Position numbers and translations under genes: made by a program
From: Dasypus novemcinctus
Taxonomy: Eukaryota; Chordata; Mammalia; Cingulata; Dasypodidae
Assembly (NCBI RefSeq): GCF_030445035.2
Contig: NC_080676.1
Location: 15,662,940-15,726,939, forward strand
DNA: 64,000 bases
Direction: 5' to 3'
Shown: positions 12,761 to 24,965 of the stretch, in pieces
Layout of the letters: every line of letters begins with the position of its first letter
How positions within the stretch are numbered: position 1 is the first letter of the stretch
The notes under the pieces: model-generated
What the model saw: only the letters and a program-made list of their open reading frames with translations
The model's database searches: none
Told to the model about the DNA's origin: nothing

Positions 12761-13640
12761 TTGTGTTCCCTGGTGACAGCACTCCTCCTTTTGGGACTAA
12801 AACCTGTAGACCAGCAGAGTCTGAGGTTACAGGGACAGGAAACAAAATTTTCCTAGTGGGACAGTAGGGGTAATAGTGAGTGATGCCACTTCCATTTCCA
12901 TCCTTGTTATGGGAAAAAACAGCACCATAGAGTGGATGCTAATTTAGAGCATACACAGCCTCCTGGAGAATACTGACCCAGCCCTGCAAAGTATTGCCTC
13001 CTAGTTGGAGCCATAATTGAGTCTTCAAAAGGCCATCCACCATTCTGTTAATCCAGCTGCTTCAGCATGATGGGGAACATGTTAAGACCAGTGAGTTCCA
13101 TGGACATGTGTCCATTCTTGCACATCATTTGCTGTGAAATGGGTTCCTTGATCGAAAAAAATGCTGTGTAGAATGCCATCATGTTAGATAAGACATTCAG
13201 TAAGTCCACGGATGGTAATTTTGGAAGCATTGTGTGCAGGAAATGCAAACCAATATCCACAGTATGTGTCTATTCCAGTTAAAACAAATTGCTGCTCCTT
13301 CCATGGTGGAAGTGATCCAGTGTAGTCAACCTGCCACCAGGTATCACGCTGGTCATCTCGAGGCTTTGTGCCATATCAGGGACTGAGTGTGGGTCTCTGC
13401 TGATGGCAGATTGGGCACTCAGCAGTAGCTGTAGCCAAGTCAGTCTTGGTGAGGGGAAGTCTATGCTGCTGAGCCCATGCATAACCTCCATCCCTACCAC
13501 CATCGCCACTTTGTTCATGAACCCATTGAGCATTGACAGGAGTGGCTGGGTAAAAATGCTGAGCATTGGCCACAGAGCAGGTCATTTTATCCACTTGATT
13601 ATTAAAATCTTCCTCTGCTGAAGTCATCCTCTGGTGAGTG
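12761..13640 (-). pseudogene. ERVL integrase remnant
   Basis: The N-terminal zinc-binding region is readable at about 13376-13560, with His residues followed by a CPIC pair. The catalytic core follows in pieces. A GIDTY block carries the first Asp, DQGTHF the second (Asp codon at 13151-13153), and an EAAGL block the Glu, so the DDE triad can be traced. In-frame stops and frame changes separate the blocks. The enzyme normally joins viral DNA ends to the host chromosome; this copy is dead. Confidence 0.8.
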
Positions 13641-14441
13641 TTCACATGGGACACAAATATTTTCATGTTTCATTGTTCATTCAAAAAGGTCTATCCACAT
13701 ACCTCTTCCCTAGACCTCTTTGTCTCCAATTTTCTAATCATCTTCCTTCCAATTCACTGACCATCCAGCTAAACCATTGCCAACAGCCCATGAATCAGTG
13801 TACAAATGCACATCTGGCCATTTTTTTCTTCCGAGCAAAGAGAACAACCAGGTGCACTGCTCAAAGTTCTGCCCACAGGGAGGATTTGCCCTCACCTCTA
13901 TCCTTCAGAGATGTCCCAGAAAGGGGCTGCAGTGCTGCAGCTGTCCACTTTCTGGAGTTACGTGCATATTGTACAGAACCATCTGTAAACCAGGCCCAGG
14001 TTTTCTCTTCCTCAGTCAACTGATTGTAAGGGGCTCCCCAAGAGACCAAAGCTATGGGCTGAGAAAGAGAAGGTAACATGGCAGGGATGATAACCATGGG
14101 CATTTGAGCTTCTTCCCCATCTAACTTGTGCCTTCTGGATCTGCTCAAGCCCTATCTCATATATACCACTTCCACTTTATGATGGAGTGCTGCTGTGCAT
14201 GCCCAAATTTATGGTTTGGTGGGTCAGACAATACCCAGCTCATGATAGGCAATTCAGGTCTCATGGTAACTTGGTGGCCCTGGTTAAATATGGGCCCATA
14301 GCAGGTCAAAAGCTGTTTTTCAAAAGGAGAGCAGTTATCCACAGAGGATGGCAAGGCTTTGCTCCAAAATCCTAAGGGTCTCCATTGTGATTCTCCTTTA
14401 GAGGCCTGCCAAAAGCTCCAGACAGCATCACTGTTTGCCAC
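13641..14441 (-). pseudogene. ERVL RNase H and RT connection remnant
   Basis: Two overlapping minus-strand frames (14157-14441 and 13861-14148) give the connection domain, then RNase H with a TDGS block (Asp codon 13981-13983) and a SLWAEL block that supplies the catalytic Glu. The tail leads straight into the integrase zinc region. RNase H would degrade the RNA strand of the RNA-DNA hybrid. Frames are broken at about 14150 and again before 13666. Confidence 0.82.
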
Positions 14442-15298
14442 TGAACTTCCAGCACCATTGGATCTGCTGGATCATATGGCCCAAGCAGGAGTGCAGCTTG
14501 CACAGCAGCCTGGACCTGTCGCAGAACCTCCTCTTGTTCTGGTCCCCAATTGAAACTAGCATCTTTCCTAGTCATGTAGTAAATGGGCTGATGTAGGACA
14601 CCCAAATGAGGAATGTGTTGTTTCCAAAATCTGAAGAGACCAACTAAGCATTGTGCCTCATTTTTGGTCATGGGAGAGGCCAGATGCAACAGCTTATCCT
14701 TCACTGTAGAAGGGATATATTGATGTGCTTCACACCACTGGACACCTAGAAATTTCACTGAGGTGGAAAGACCCTGTATTTTAGTTGGATTTATCTCCCA
14801 TTATCTTTCATGCAAATGCCTTACTAATAACTCTAAAGTCTTTTCTAGTTTTTGCTCACTAGGTCCTATCAACATGATATCATCAATATAATGGACCAGT
14901 GGGAAGTGGGAAGGAGAGATGACAAAGGTCCCTGTGGACAATATTATGACTTAGGACTGGAGAGTTACTATACCCCTGAGGCAGGACAGTGAAGGTATAC
15001 TGCTAGCCTTGCCAGCTGAAAGCAAACTGTTTCTGGTGGTCCTTATTAATAGCAGTTGAGAAAAAAGCATTTTCCAATCAACAGCTGTGTACCAGGTATG
15101 AGTGGATGTTTTGATTTGCTCAAGCAATGATACCACATCTGGGACAGCAGCTGTAGTTGGAATCACCACCAGGTTAAGTTTATGATAATCTACTGTCATC
15201 TTCCTAGATCCATCTGTTTTCTGTACAGGCCAAATAGAAGAGTTGAATGGGGATGTGGTGGGAATCACCATCCTTGATGGTGGCACTAATTTCTGCAA
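14372..15298 (-). pseudogene. ERVL reverse transcriptase remnant
   Basis: The N-terminal palm is readable at 14951-15298, with [11 protein letters not shown] and MTVDYHKLN blocks. The catalytic YIDD box is at 14879-14890, and the thumb lies at 14372-14758 with KFLGVQW. These blocks fall in different frames, so several indels have accumulated. Domain order and motif wording match retroviral RT. Confidence 0.88.
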
Positions 15299-15700
15299 TC
15301 CCTCCAGGAATCCAGTATTGCTTTTGGTTTACTATTTTGCTAGGTAGAGGCAGTTCTAGTGGCTTCCACTTGGCCTTTCCAACCATAATAGCCCTCACTC
15401 CACAAGTCAGGGATTCAATATGGAGATTCTGCCAGTTACTGAGGACGTCTATTCCAGTTATGCCTTCTGGAACTGGAGAAATAACCACAGAATGGCTCTG
15501 GGGATCCACTAGACCAACTATGAGACAGGTCTGAACTAAAACTCCATTAATCACCGGGCCTCCATAAGCCCCTACTCTGACTGGTGGACCACAATGATAT
15601 TTTGTGTCCCCTGGAATGTCATTTCTGAGCCAGTGTCTAATAATCCTCAAAATGTCTGAACATTTCCTTTTCCCCATTGCTCAGTTACTCTGGTAAAAGG
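15204..15700 (-). pseudogene. ERVL protease remnant
   Basis: The aspartic protease triad DTG is encoded at 15629-15637 on the minus strand, followed by SEMTF. Downstream the family sequence (VGLVDP, GIDVL) continues in a different frame, so a frameshift lies near 15600. The DTG dimer would form the active site that matures Gag and Pol. It is followed directly by RT. Confidence 0.75.
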
Positions 15701-17137
15701 CTATAGATCTCCTTGGGGAAACGTGGGAGGAAGATTAACAGTATAAATTTTTGGCAGTTTAACAGGATCCTTCCCCAAGGAGACCTAGCCTTCTCCTCAT
15801 TTAATGGGCTCTGGTCTGTAAACTTTATCAAGTCTGGGAATTAATTAAGGGACTTTGATTCTCTGTGTCTGTAATTTGAGTTAGGATTTTTTTCACTCTT
15901 CCTAGAACTCTTCTGTTTATACAGATCCAGAAATTTAGTAGATTGCCCATCTATTTCACTTCTAGATACCCCATGATGTATTAGCCAACTCTATAACTTT
16001 ACACGACTCAGACTATTTTAAGTGCTTTTTTGAATCTGCCTTTCATTGTGGTAATCATGCCAACCTCATCTTTGGTGATTAACTGCTGATACTTGACTTT
16101 TACTGGACAGATATCTGATCATCCCCATAATGTTTAAGTATTCTAATTCCATCACAGCCCTCCCTACAGCAATGTCTGGACTATGGAGAAGAGAAACCAC
16201 AGAGATCTTCAAGGAAGATGGTGTTAGTCTTACAAATTTATTGCTTACAGTCCTGGTTAAAGATGTGTCCTCTGGACATTCCTGGGGTGAGTGGGCAGTT
16301 CTCAAATGGTAAATCCATTCTAGCATTCCAATCTCTCTAAGCCTTTGAATTCCTTCTTCTTTTGTATACCATGACAAAGTGAGCATCTCAACCTCAGACA
16401 TACTAGGCCATCTTTTGGTCCATGTTACAGTTAGCCACCCAAACAAACTGTTAGAGCCATTTCTAACCCCTCAAACTACAGTGTTGAATCCAGAATTTCT
16501 TCTTAATGGGCCCATATCAGTAAATTTAGTCTGATCCAACTTTATATTTCTTCCACCTTTATCCCATTCACTTAATATTCATTCCCACACATATTCCCCT
16601 GATTTCTGTCTATATAAGTTCAAAAACTCATGCAGTTCTTTCAAAGTATACCTTACTTCCTCATGGGTCACACTTAGTATTTCACCTTTGGGGAGTGGTG
16701 TAATTTTACTCTAGTAATAGATCTCGAAGACAAGAAAGGTGGTGGAGGTGGGTAAGGAAAAGAATTAGAAATGCTTTGCAAGCTACTGACCTCAGGGAAT
16801 TCCCTTGCATTTTCTTCTGGTGAGACAGAGTTAATCTCTTCAGGCAGGGATTGGAAGGCAGTTTCCTCAGGGAAGACTTGAGGCTTGGCAGTGCATGCTA
16901 GAGTTTGGCTGGTACCTGCCTCAGCGCTGGGAGGAGGTCCAGACTCCCTGGGCAGGATAGAGGCTGGGTGATACAAGGTTGGCAAGGTATAGTCTCCACA
17001 GAGCAGGCCATTTAAGCCTTATCTGATAAAGTCAGATATTTAGGATTCCAATGTCTCCACCAATATTATCATCATCCCATATGTCTCCATCCCAATTCTC
17101 TGGGTTCCACTCTTTTCCAATCAATGCCTTCACTTTA
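15701..17137 (-). pseudogene. ERVL gag remnant, middle and C-terminal parts
   Basis: The minus-strand frame 16066-16446 carries a MLTLSWYTKEEGIQRLREIG block, followed by helical sequence consistent with capsid. The upstream frame 16674-16985 is rich in Pro, Glu and Ser, as in the region before capsid. No intact zinc knuckle was seen. Stops separate the frames. Confidence 0.6.
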
Positions 17138-18586
17138 TTTTAGTTTTTTCCATTTATTTGTCTTTATTTATTTTTTAATGTTACATTAAAAAATATGAGG
17201 TCCTCATATACCACCCATCCCCCTCACCCCACACCTCCCATAACCTCCTCCATCATCATGAGACATTCCTTACATTTGGTGAATACAACTCTGAGCACCG
17301 CTGCACCTCATGGTCAATGGTCCACATCATAGCCCACACTCTCCCCCAGTTCCACCCAGTGGGCCATGGGAGGACATACAATGTCCAGTAACTGTCCCTG
17401 CAGTACCAGTCAGGACAACTCCAAGTCCTGAAAATGCTCCCACATCACATCTCTTCTTCCCACTTCCTACCCTCAGCAGCTACCGTGGCCATTTTCACCA
17501 CATCAATGCTACATTTACTTCCACTACTAATCACAATAGTTCCAGAATAGAATATCGGTAAGTCCACTCTAATCCATACTCTATTCCTCCATTCTGTGGA
17601 CCCTGAGATGTTATGTCCACTCCATTTCTATATTGAGAGGGTGCTTAGATTCCACTTGGATGATGGATGCAATTCTCCTGCTTGCAGTTGTAGGCACTCT
17701 TTCCTCCCTGGTATGGTGGTTGACCTTCTTCACCTCCCTGTTAGCTGGCTGGAGTAAGTCCAATAAACCAGAGGGTAGAAGTTGCAAGTCGGTTGAGGCT
17801 CAGGGCCTGGCTATCACATGGACAGTCCAGAGATTCATGTCCCCTGACTATACACTAAACCCCAGTGCCAACCACAGGTCCGGTAAAAGTAACAGGACTG
17901 GCTTGTGAACAAAGATCACATCTGAGTCCCACTCCATCACACTCAGGAACACAAACTCCAAAGTAGGGCCAACTGACATGGCACTGAACTCCATCTGCCA
18001 TGATCATAGGACCTGTGGGTCTCTGTAGCCCTCAGAAGAATCAATACCTGGAATTGTATCTACTTTAGCTGTCTCTGGGACTCTGCTGAGGTGTCCATAA
18101 GGGCAACCCCTCTGATGACCTCCCAGCTGTTTTTAGGAGACTTATAGCCATATAAACTCATTTGTCTTTTCCATTTCCCCTTTTTATTCAAGGTCAAAAA
18201 GCATTTTTAACTCCTGATATTGCATGTAGGCTGAGATATTCTGCTGTTCTGAGATGACTCTTTTATTCAAGGTCATTTTCTAGTTGCATCATCAGCTGGT
18301 ACTTGGTAGTAATCCCTCAGTACCAGGGAGGCTCATCCCTGGGAGTCATGTCCCATGCTGGGGGGAAGGCAATGCATTTACATGCTGAATTTGGCTTCAA
18401 GACTGACCACATCTGAGCAACATGGAGGCTCTCAGGAAGTAACTCTTAGGCACTCAGCAACTCTAGGCCTAGTTCTTATTTCAGGCACACAGGCTCACAA
18501 GAATAGTAATTAGTATCAAGGTTGTCCTAACCTTCTTTATTGGTCTTAGCCATTGCACTTGGGGGATTGTTGCTGTTCCATTAGGG
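17138..18586 (-). mobile_element. L1 3'-UTR-like insertion inside gag
   Basis: About 1.45 kb of non-coding sequence lies inside the ERVL gag. It is flanked by a 15-bp duplication with one mismatch, AATGCCTTCACTTTA at 17123-17137 and AATGCCTTTACTTTA at 18587-18601. Its minus-strand 3' end is A-rich ('taatgtaacattaaaaaata'). The same sequence recurs at 33960-35690, 47196-47395, 50660-51122, 59370-60262 and 60785-61418. I read it as a severely 5'-truncated L1 that consists of the 3' UTR only. It must postdate the provirus. Confidence 0.8.
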
Positions 18587-19125
18587 AATGCCTTTACTTT
18601 AACTGCAGAAATGCTGCTGGGTTGAGATTTTAGTTTCCTTTGTAACTCTGCTACTCATACAATGAGAGTCTGAGTTTAGTTCTCAGATATTTCAAACCTG
18701 TAGCTACAGGAGACAAGATTTTCTTTCAGAACACACGTAGAAACTTTTGCAAAATTCATGTGATGTTTAAGTCTCAAATTTGAAGCCTTTAACTCATCTC
18801 TTTCTTTGGTAACAGTATCCAGAGTATCTAAGAGGAGCCAGTCCACATCATTATACCTTTCAACTCCATAAAACTCTGTTAAGACATTGAAAACACTCTC
18901 ACCCAGATCCTTGCTTCTTATCAGCATGGAAATAAGGGAACCCAGTAAGGTTATTTTGCATATCTCAATTGCCAACTCATGCCATGGACTATTAGCAGCC
19001 TCTTCATTATTGGAAAAGGAGTCATTAGTAACCTTGAGTCCAATTAGAGTGGAAAACCAATAGCAAAACTCCCAGAATCACCTCAGATACCCCATGTTTA
19101 AGACTCTGTTCCTCAAGAACCATCC
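18587..19125 (-). pseudogene. ERVL gag remnant, N-terminal part and leader
   Basis: A 99-residue minus-strand frame (18676-18975) contains DTLDTVTKERDELKASNLRL, a likely coiled coil, in the matrix-like N-terminal gag position. The stretch between it and the 5' LTR (18976-19125) is the untranslated leader. The primer-binding site should adjoin 19126; the sequence there (ggatggttcttgagg) does not let me name the tRNA. Confidence 0.55.
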
Positions 19126-19585
19126 TAGTACTAGTCAGGGTTCTTTAGGGGAACAGAATCAACAATAGCTAACTGTCAATAGTAAGAGATTTTATCAGAA
19201 TCTCTCATGTGACTGTGGTGATGCACAAGTCCAGGTTTCACAGGCAGGCTGCAACCAGGGGCTCTAAAGAAAGCCCGATAAAGGTCCTTGATGAGTTCTG
19301 GGAGATGTTGGCTTTCTGAAGATGAGTTAGGAAATTCTCACTCAATACTGGAATCACTTCCCTTTTAAAGCATTCAACTGATTAGATAAAGCATCACTCA
19401 TTGCTGATGGCAATCTCCCTGATTGATGTAACTGTAATCAACTATCTATGATTTACCAGTGTAGTAAAGTCAATGGTGACTAAAGTCCATAAATGCCCTT
19501 GTATTACAGTTAGCCCAGTACTTCCTTGACCAAACAGTTGGGCACAATTACCTGCCTGAGCTGACACATTAGCCTAACCATCACA
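19126..19585 (-). repeat. ERVL 5' LTR
   Basis: The minus strand begins CTGTGATGGTTAGGC near 19586, with TG of the LTR at 19585. It aligns over its whole length with 11480-11931, with scattered mismatches. The inner edge near 19126 is mutated (tagtactag where the partner has tgtattag). Confidence 0.85.
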
Positions 19586-19919
19586 GTATTCATAAAGAAG
19601 ACAGGGGGCTTCTTAATTTATCTTTAATATTTTTTCCTTTGAATTCAAGAAATGTTAGAATTTCTTGTGACAAATTTGAATAATTGTTTTTAAAAATGGT
19701 TGCACTTAGAGCATTATTTGTATGTGTATCAAATGGGCTTACTGTACCAACATTTAAAATTATATAAGTATATAAAGTACTAATTAATTCTGATTATGCC
19801 TGTCCCTACTCTGAAATAATCAATAGTGCAATTTGGGTATGTATTTCCCTAGTTTTTTTTATATTTTAGAATACCCTTCTTAGTTATTTTTATTTTTACA
19901 AAAAAATTAATTATACGTC
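19586..19919. other. AT-rich intergenic DNA
   Basis: No gene or named repeat. Confidence 0.5.
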
Positions 19920-20140
19920 TGCAAAGTAATTTGCTTTTTCTCTACTATATTATAGATATTTTCCACTTCCTCCCTCTTTTAATCTCTCTCATAAATCTAT
20001 CAGCCTATCTAATTTTAAGGAAGAGTTCCATATGAACCATTATTTATTAGTCAATTCACCATCAGTAAGCATTTAGGGTGTCTCCATTCACGTTATTGTG
20101 CATATTAAAACAATGTAGCAATAAGCATCCTGGTACATAT
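19920..20140 (-). repeat. Old LINE fragment (L1-like)
   Basis: The phrases 'ccatatgaaccattattta' and 'caatgtagcaataagcatcc' resemble the reverse complement of the LINE region often read as 'ccattgtatggatgtacc ... gctgcaatgaacatcc'. The block is paralogous to 22200-22420, sharing 'tagatattttcca' and 'ccaattcac'-like segments. Confidence 0.45.
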
Positions 20141-22199
20141 AAAGAATTTGAAGACTGGCAATTATTTATCTACAGGATAAATTCCAAAAATTAACTTGCC
20201 TAACTACTATATATATATTTTTAAAATTCTTACACTTGATGCCAAAATCTTTCCTGATTAATTACATTGATTTATACTTTCACAAAGAGTATATAAACAG
20301 GACTGCTTTCTTGAGCACTGATAGCAATGGATAATTCAAACTTTCAAATCTTTTCTAATCTGATTCATTTCTTTAAGAGACAATTTCAACATAATTTTAT
20401 GTTTACTGGCCACTAGTATTTATTTTTAGTGAAATTTATGTTTGCATATTATGCCTATTTTTAAAAAGTATTTGTCTCGTACAGTTGAAGAAGTTCTTTC
20501 CTCATTATGGATAAGCACTTTGTGTTTTTTTTATGTTGTGATTTTTTTCTTTTCTTTTATCTTAATTTATGTTATATTTTGCACAACAGAAAAATTTAAT
20601 CTTTTTAATTTAATGTATTTATTTTTATATCAAGATATATGTTTGTATATGGCCTAAAATAACACTTAGCTTTTTCTAAATGGTTTTATCAGTTAATATA
20701 TTATGCTTCATGTTACAGTCTACCTAAATACTTGTGGATTAAGCAATATAAACATTAATAATCCTATTTAAGAATTTGGAGATAAGAAATCAAGGACAAG
20801 AATTTAACTCCAATATGGTATCCAAGACCGATGTCCCTTCTATTTTGGGGTTGTCATCCTTAGCTTGTTGACTCATTGTCACAAGATCACTGTTACATTT
20901 TCAGGCATCTCACCATGTTCCAAGGGGGAAGAAACAAGCAGAAAAATAGAGCCCATCACATCTGTTCCTTTTAATAAAAATGCAAATGCTTTCCCGGAAG
21001 GAAATATGACTTTTGGTCATATTTAATTGATAAGATTTGTCTTACTAGGGGAGCTCTAGAAACTAAGAATATGAGAAAATAATTAGTTTTAGAATAGAAC
21101 TAGGTCCATAGAAAATAGACCTATATCCTGACTGTTATCTTTTAAAAGAAATATTTACAAAATATTGATATGACTTTTAGATGATTGCATGCCTGCACAA
21201 TTACTGTAACAAATAGGAATTCTAAGTTTTTTCTTTTCTTTCTCATCTTTCTTGTACACACACCACACAAACATTAAGCTTCATAGTTGAAATTGTCAAG
21301 AATGAGGTGTACTGAAGGTGGCTCCATGTTAGCTAATTCATTTTCCTTAGCAGATTTTATTGAATGATTATTCAATGAATAAACATCCTAACCACTTGCT
21401 TTGAAAAACCCCCTTTATCATATATTAGCTTCCCATATATAGAGAAAACATCATTCTATGTCTGTAAGTTATACTCTAGAGTTTTGTGTGTGTGTGTGTA
21501 TGTGTTTAATTCCTACCTAAGAACCCAACTATTTAAATATCTCTAGCTTTACTCTAAGAAATAGTTATGAGAGCCAATATTTCTCCTGTGGTTCTGGGAC
21601 TTGATTGCCAAGGAATCATGTTGTATATATATGTATATATTCCTATTTATGAACGCATGACCATTTTTCCTAACCATTTTGTAGACACCATCTCACCCTA
21701 GCTTGAATAGATTTAGTCATCCCACCCATTAGAGCCGTCCAACTAACTTAATTCAAGAAAATTCCCATTGAAGAAATTTACCTCATGGAATGAGTGAATG
21801 TTTGAACTTTATCACAGTCATATGGTTTCCTCAGATTTAGATCTAGGAACGTAAAACTTCTCTCAAATCTTTACATTTCCACTGTAAGATCAGAAGAGTT
21901 AGCACATGTTAGTGAAAAAGTGAATTACAAATTTAAAATACCTTAGAGCAGACCTAAGTTCTGCTATCATTCTTTTAAACATATATCTAACAACAAAAAC
22001 AAAACAAATGAAAAATGCTATAAGGCTGTTAGATAATTTGCATGTCTGTACTTCTGCCACAGGAAATAAGAAATTTAAACTTTTCCATTTCTCTGTCTTT
22101 CTCTCTGTTTCTCTTTTCTGTATTTCTCATAAATGTGCACACACACACACGTAATAAATTTTTATTTCAAATAAAATGAGTGATGGCTCTGTAATTTTC
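20141..22199. other. AT-rich intergenic DNA
   Basis: I see no gene. A short (TG)n run is near 21486-21505 and a (CA)n run near 22139-22150. Confidence 0.5.
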
Positions 22200-22420
22200 T
22201 GCAAAATAACTTGCTTTTATCTCCAGCTCCAATAGTATAGATATTTTCCATCCTATCTACTCTTTAGTCTATCACCTACCAATCTCATTTTAAGTAAAGA
22301 GAATTCCATTCTATACATGAACCATAATTTATTAACCAATTCACTACTGTTGAACATTATTTATTATCTCTTAACTTATATTCTGGTATTGCTAAAAGAG
22401 CTGTGAATATGAAGTAAAAG
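22200..22420 (-). repeat. Old LINE fragment (L1-like), second copy
   Basis: The same kind of block as 19920-20140, in the same orientation, with 'atgaaccataatttattaac' in place of the matching phrase there. Strongly diverged. Confidence 0.45.
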
Positions 22421-22819
22421 AAAGCCATTCAATTTTTCTACTTCTTAGTTTCTAAGTCTTCAATATATGGAAGATATACCAGCTCATCTTCAATGTTACA
22501 TGCAATTTTCTTATGAGGCTCAACTCAGGTCACATGTCTGCAGGTACTTTGAGAAACACTAAAGAATTCTACAAATATGTGATGGTACCACTATTGTCGT
22601 TTCACAGTTAGTACATTTGAAATATGGGTTAAAAAATAGATTAGGGTTCTAAACAGTGATCCTAGAAGGACTTGACTGTACTGTGGGCTCAGGCTAATGG
22701 GAAGTATATATATAAGTGAAGGAGAGACAGGTTACTGAAGCTTTTGAAAGCTATTTCTGGGATTTGAATTTAAAAATAAAATGTATACTATTTTGTCAAG
22801 ATGGGAGGGGCAGTTTTTT

Positions 22820-23420
22820 TTGTGACACTGGCTGCACATTAGAATTATCTATGTAGAATTTTTTAACAAATAAATTTTATTAATGCATGTTAATAAAGCA
22901 TACAATTCATCCAATGTGTTCAATCAGTAGTATTTGATATAATCATGTAGTTGAGCATTTGTCACCTCAATCATCATTAGAGTATCTTCATTATTTTAAT
23001 ACTATTACTAATAAATAAAAAACAAACTCACTAACCCTTTATCTCTCTATGCTTCCCTGCTATACATAGGTGCTATTTTTGGCTATTCTTGCACAATTGC
23101 TTATTTATTTATTAAGCAGTTTTTTGAGATAGTTTCATATACCATACAATCTAGCCAAAGTGTATGATCAATGGCTTTTAATATAATCACAATGTTGTGC
23201 ATTCATCACCACAAAAACTTTTAGAACAATTTCATTACTCCAAAAAGAAAGACTACACACACTTAGTATTCCTTCCCCAGCCCTACATGACTATTAACCT
23301 AATTTCATCTTTATAAATTGACCATTATTTTTTAAATAAAAGAGTACTGTGGTCCAGGAGATACTGCTGGGGATTTTGACTAAACTGATCTGGAATGAGG
23401 TTTGGGTATTGGTATTCAAA
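22820..23420. mobile_element. MER5-like hAT element split by an L1 fragment
   Basis: The left part (22830-22861, 'gcacattagaattatct') and the right part (23340-23420, with 'actgctggggattttgact') together look like the two ends of a MER5-type non-autonomous hAT element. Between them, 22862-23335 matches an old L1 3' end in reverse: 'gagatagtttcatatacca', 'gttgtgcattcatcacc', 'ccccagccctacatgac'. The hAT identity is tentative and the L1 identity is firmer. Confidence 0.5.
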
Positions 23421-23993
23421 AAAAAATCCTCCATATGATTTGAACATATAGTCCAGGTTGAAATATCATGCATACAGGATAAAATCAATTTCTCTTTATT
23501 TTATATTGTTTTTTTCCCAGACTTCCATCCCTACTCTATTTCTGGATAGTATATTCATTGGGGTTTGTGTGTTCCTATAAATTTACTATCTTAAAGATCA
23601 GTTTAGAAATGGTGAGGCATTTGCATCCATGGTCAGATCTATTAACCCTTGCTAGATGACTTTAATTATCTAACCAGGAAGAGATTGGACTCCATATATT
23701 TTTGATAGCTCTGCCTATAAATTTCTTGTAAAGATGATCAGGATGCAATATGTAAGTGAACAAAATGAAGAGCTTTCCTGCACAATTTCAAGTAATTTCA
23801 GATCGTGAGTACAGATTGTTTAGCTCTTAAGTGGGGTGGGGAATAGTTCATCAACTCTAGAGTCTACTTTCAATTACATGCTTTCTCTTTGTGGTTGCCT
23901 TTATTTAACTGCTTGATAATTCAATGTTACTTAGTTTCCTTAGAAAAGTAGGAATATATGAATTTAGTAAATTGAATGAAATTGTATTGAGTT

Positions 23994-24498
23994 TGTATTA
24001 GTCAGCCAAAGGGGTGCTGAGGCAAAATAACAGAAATTGGCTGGTTTTTATAAAGGGTATTCATTTGGGGTAGGAGCTTATAGATACCAGGCCATAAGGC
24101 ATAAGTTACTTCCTTCACTAAAGTCTATTTTCACGTGTTGGAGCAAGATGGTTGCCAACGTCTGCAAGGGTTCCTTCCTGGGTTCCTCCCTTCCAGGATC
24201 TTGCTTCTATCTGTGTTCAGCGTTCCTCTCTTCCTGGGACTCCCACTTAAGGCTTTAGCATCAAACTCCAACATCAAAAACCCTTAACTCTATCTTTTGA
24301 CTTGCCTTTTATCTCTGAGTCCCCACTCACTGAAGGGTGGGTACTCAACACCCCACTGGCACAAGAGGTTTACATAATTACTTAATCAAGTAAACCTAGA
24401 AATCCAATATAATCTAATATGCCCAGAGGAAAAGATCAATTTACAAACATAATCCAATATTTCTTTTTGGAATTCTTCAATAATATCAAATGGCTACA
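23994..24498 (-). mobile_element. Solo LTR with 5-bp duplication
   Basis: The plus strand runs from TGTATTAGTCAGCC (23994) to ATGGCTACA (24498), so both ends fit the TG...CA rule. GAGTT flanks it on both sides (23989-23993 and 24499-24503). A 5-bp duplication fits an ERVL/MaLR-type LTR. The minus strand ends GACTAATACA, as such LTRs do, so I assign it there. No internal retroviral sequence is attached, so the pair probably recombined to a solo LTR. Confidence 0.85.
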
Positions 24499-24503
24499 GA
24501 GTT

Positions 24504-24949
24504 CTGTTAATTAAAACTGGTATTTACTAAACTCTTGTGTGCTTTATCAATAAAAAGTGGTCTGTTTCTCACTTAATAAGAAAAATAACACTGGCGTTCA
24601 ACCTCTCACACCCAAAATCAGTTTGCTTTCTTTCACAGATTATAGAAACGATAAAATGAATACTCAATAGAAATTTGTATTTTCATAATTCTGCTGGTGT
24701 AGCTAAACATAAAGCTGTCATAATGTGAAGTGTTGCTGCCATCTTCAGCATGAAAGACTTATTAAAAATATATGTTATATTTTATTTCTCTATTTGTCTT
24801 GTATGTATTTTCTATTTCTAACCTTCAACATATTTTAAAAATATAATATATTTTAAAACATTCAATGTACTTGAGAATATGGTCTAGGTGTTAGAATGTA
24901 TACTGAAATTGTATTAATAGATTATTTGCTTATGCTAAACTAAATTTGA
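24504..24949. other. AT-rich intergenic DNA
   Basis: No gene or named repeat. Confidence 0.5.
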
Positions 24950-24965
24950 AAAAGCAATCAAGTGA

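Larger units (their letters stand above)
11480..19585 (-). mobile_element. ERVL-like endogenous retrovirus, two LTRs
   Basis: A provirus on the minus strand: 5' LTR 19126-19585, gag, pro, RT, RNase H, integrase, dUTPase, 3' LTR 11480-11931. A dUTPase domain downstream of integrase, with no envelope gene, points to the ERVL (class III) group. Every coding region is broken by stops and frameshifts, so it cannot make its proteins. The 5-bp flanks are ccatt on the left and gtatt on the right, so no clean duplication remains. Gag is split by an L1 3'-UTR insertion at 17138-18586. There are visible differences between the LTRs, which implies an old insertion. Confidence 0.88.

Noticed and set aside
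15247..15534. 95-codon plus-strand frame across the provirus
   Set aside because: It is a shadow of the protease and RT coding sequence on the minus strand.
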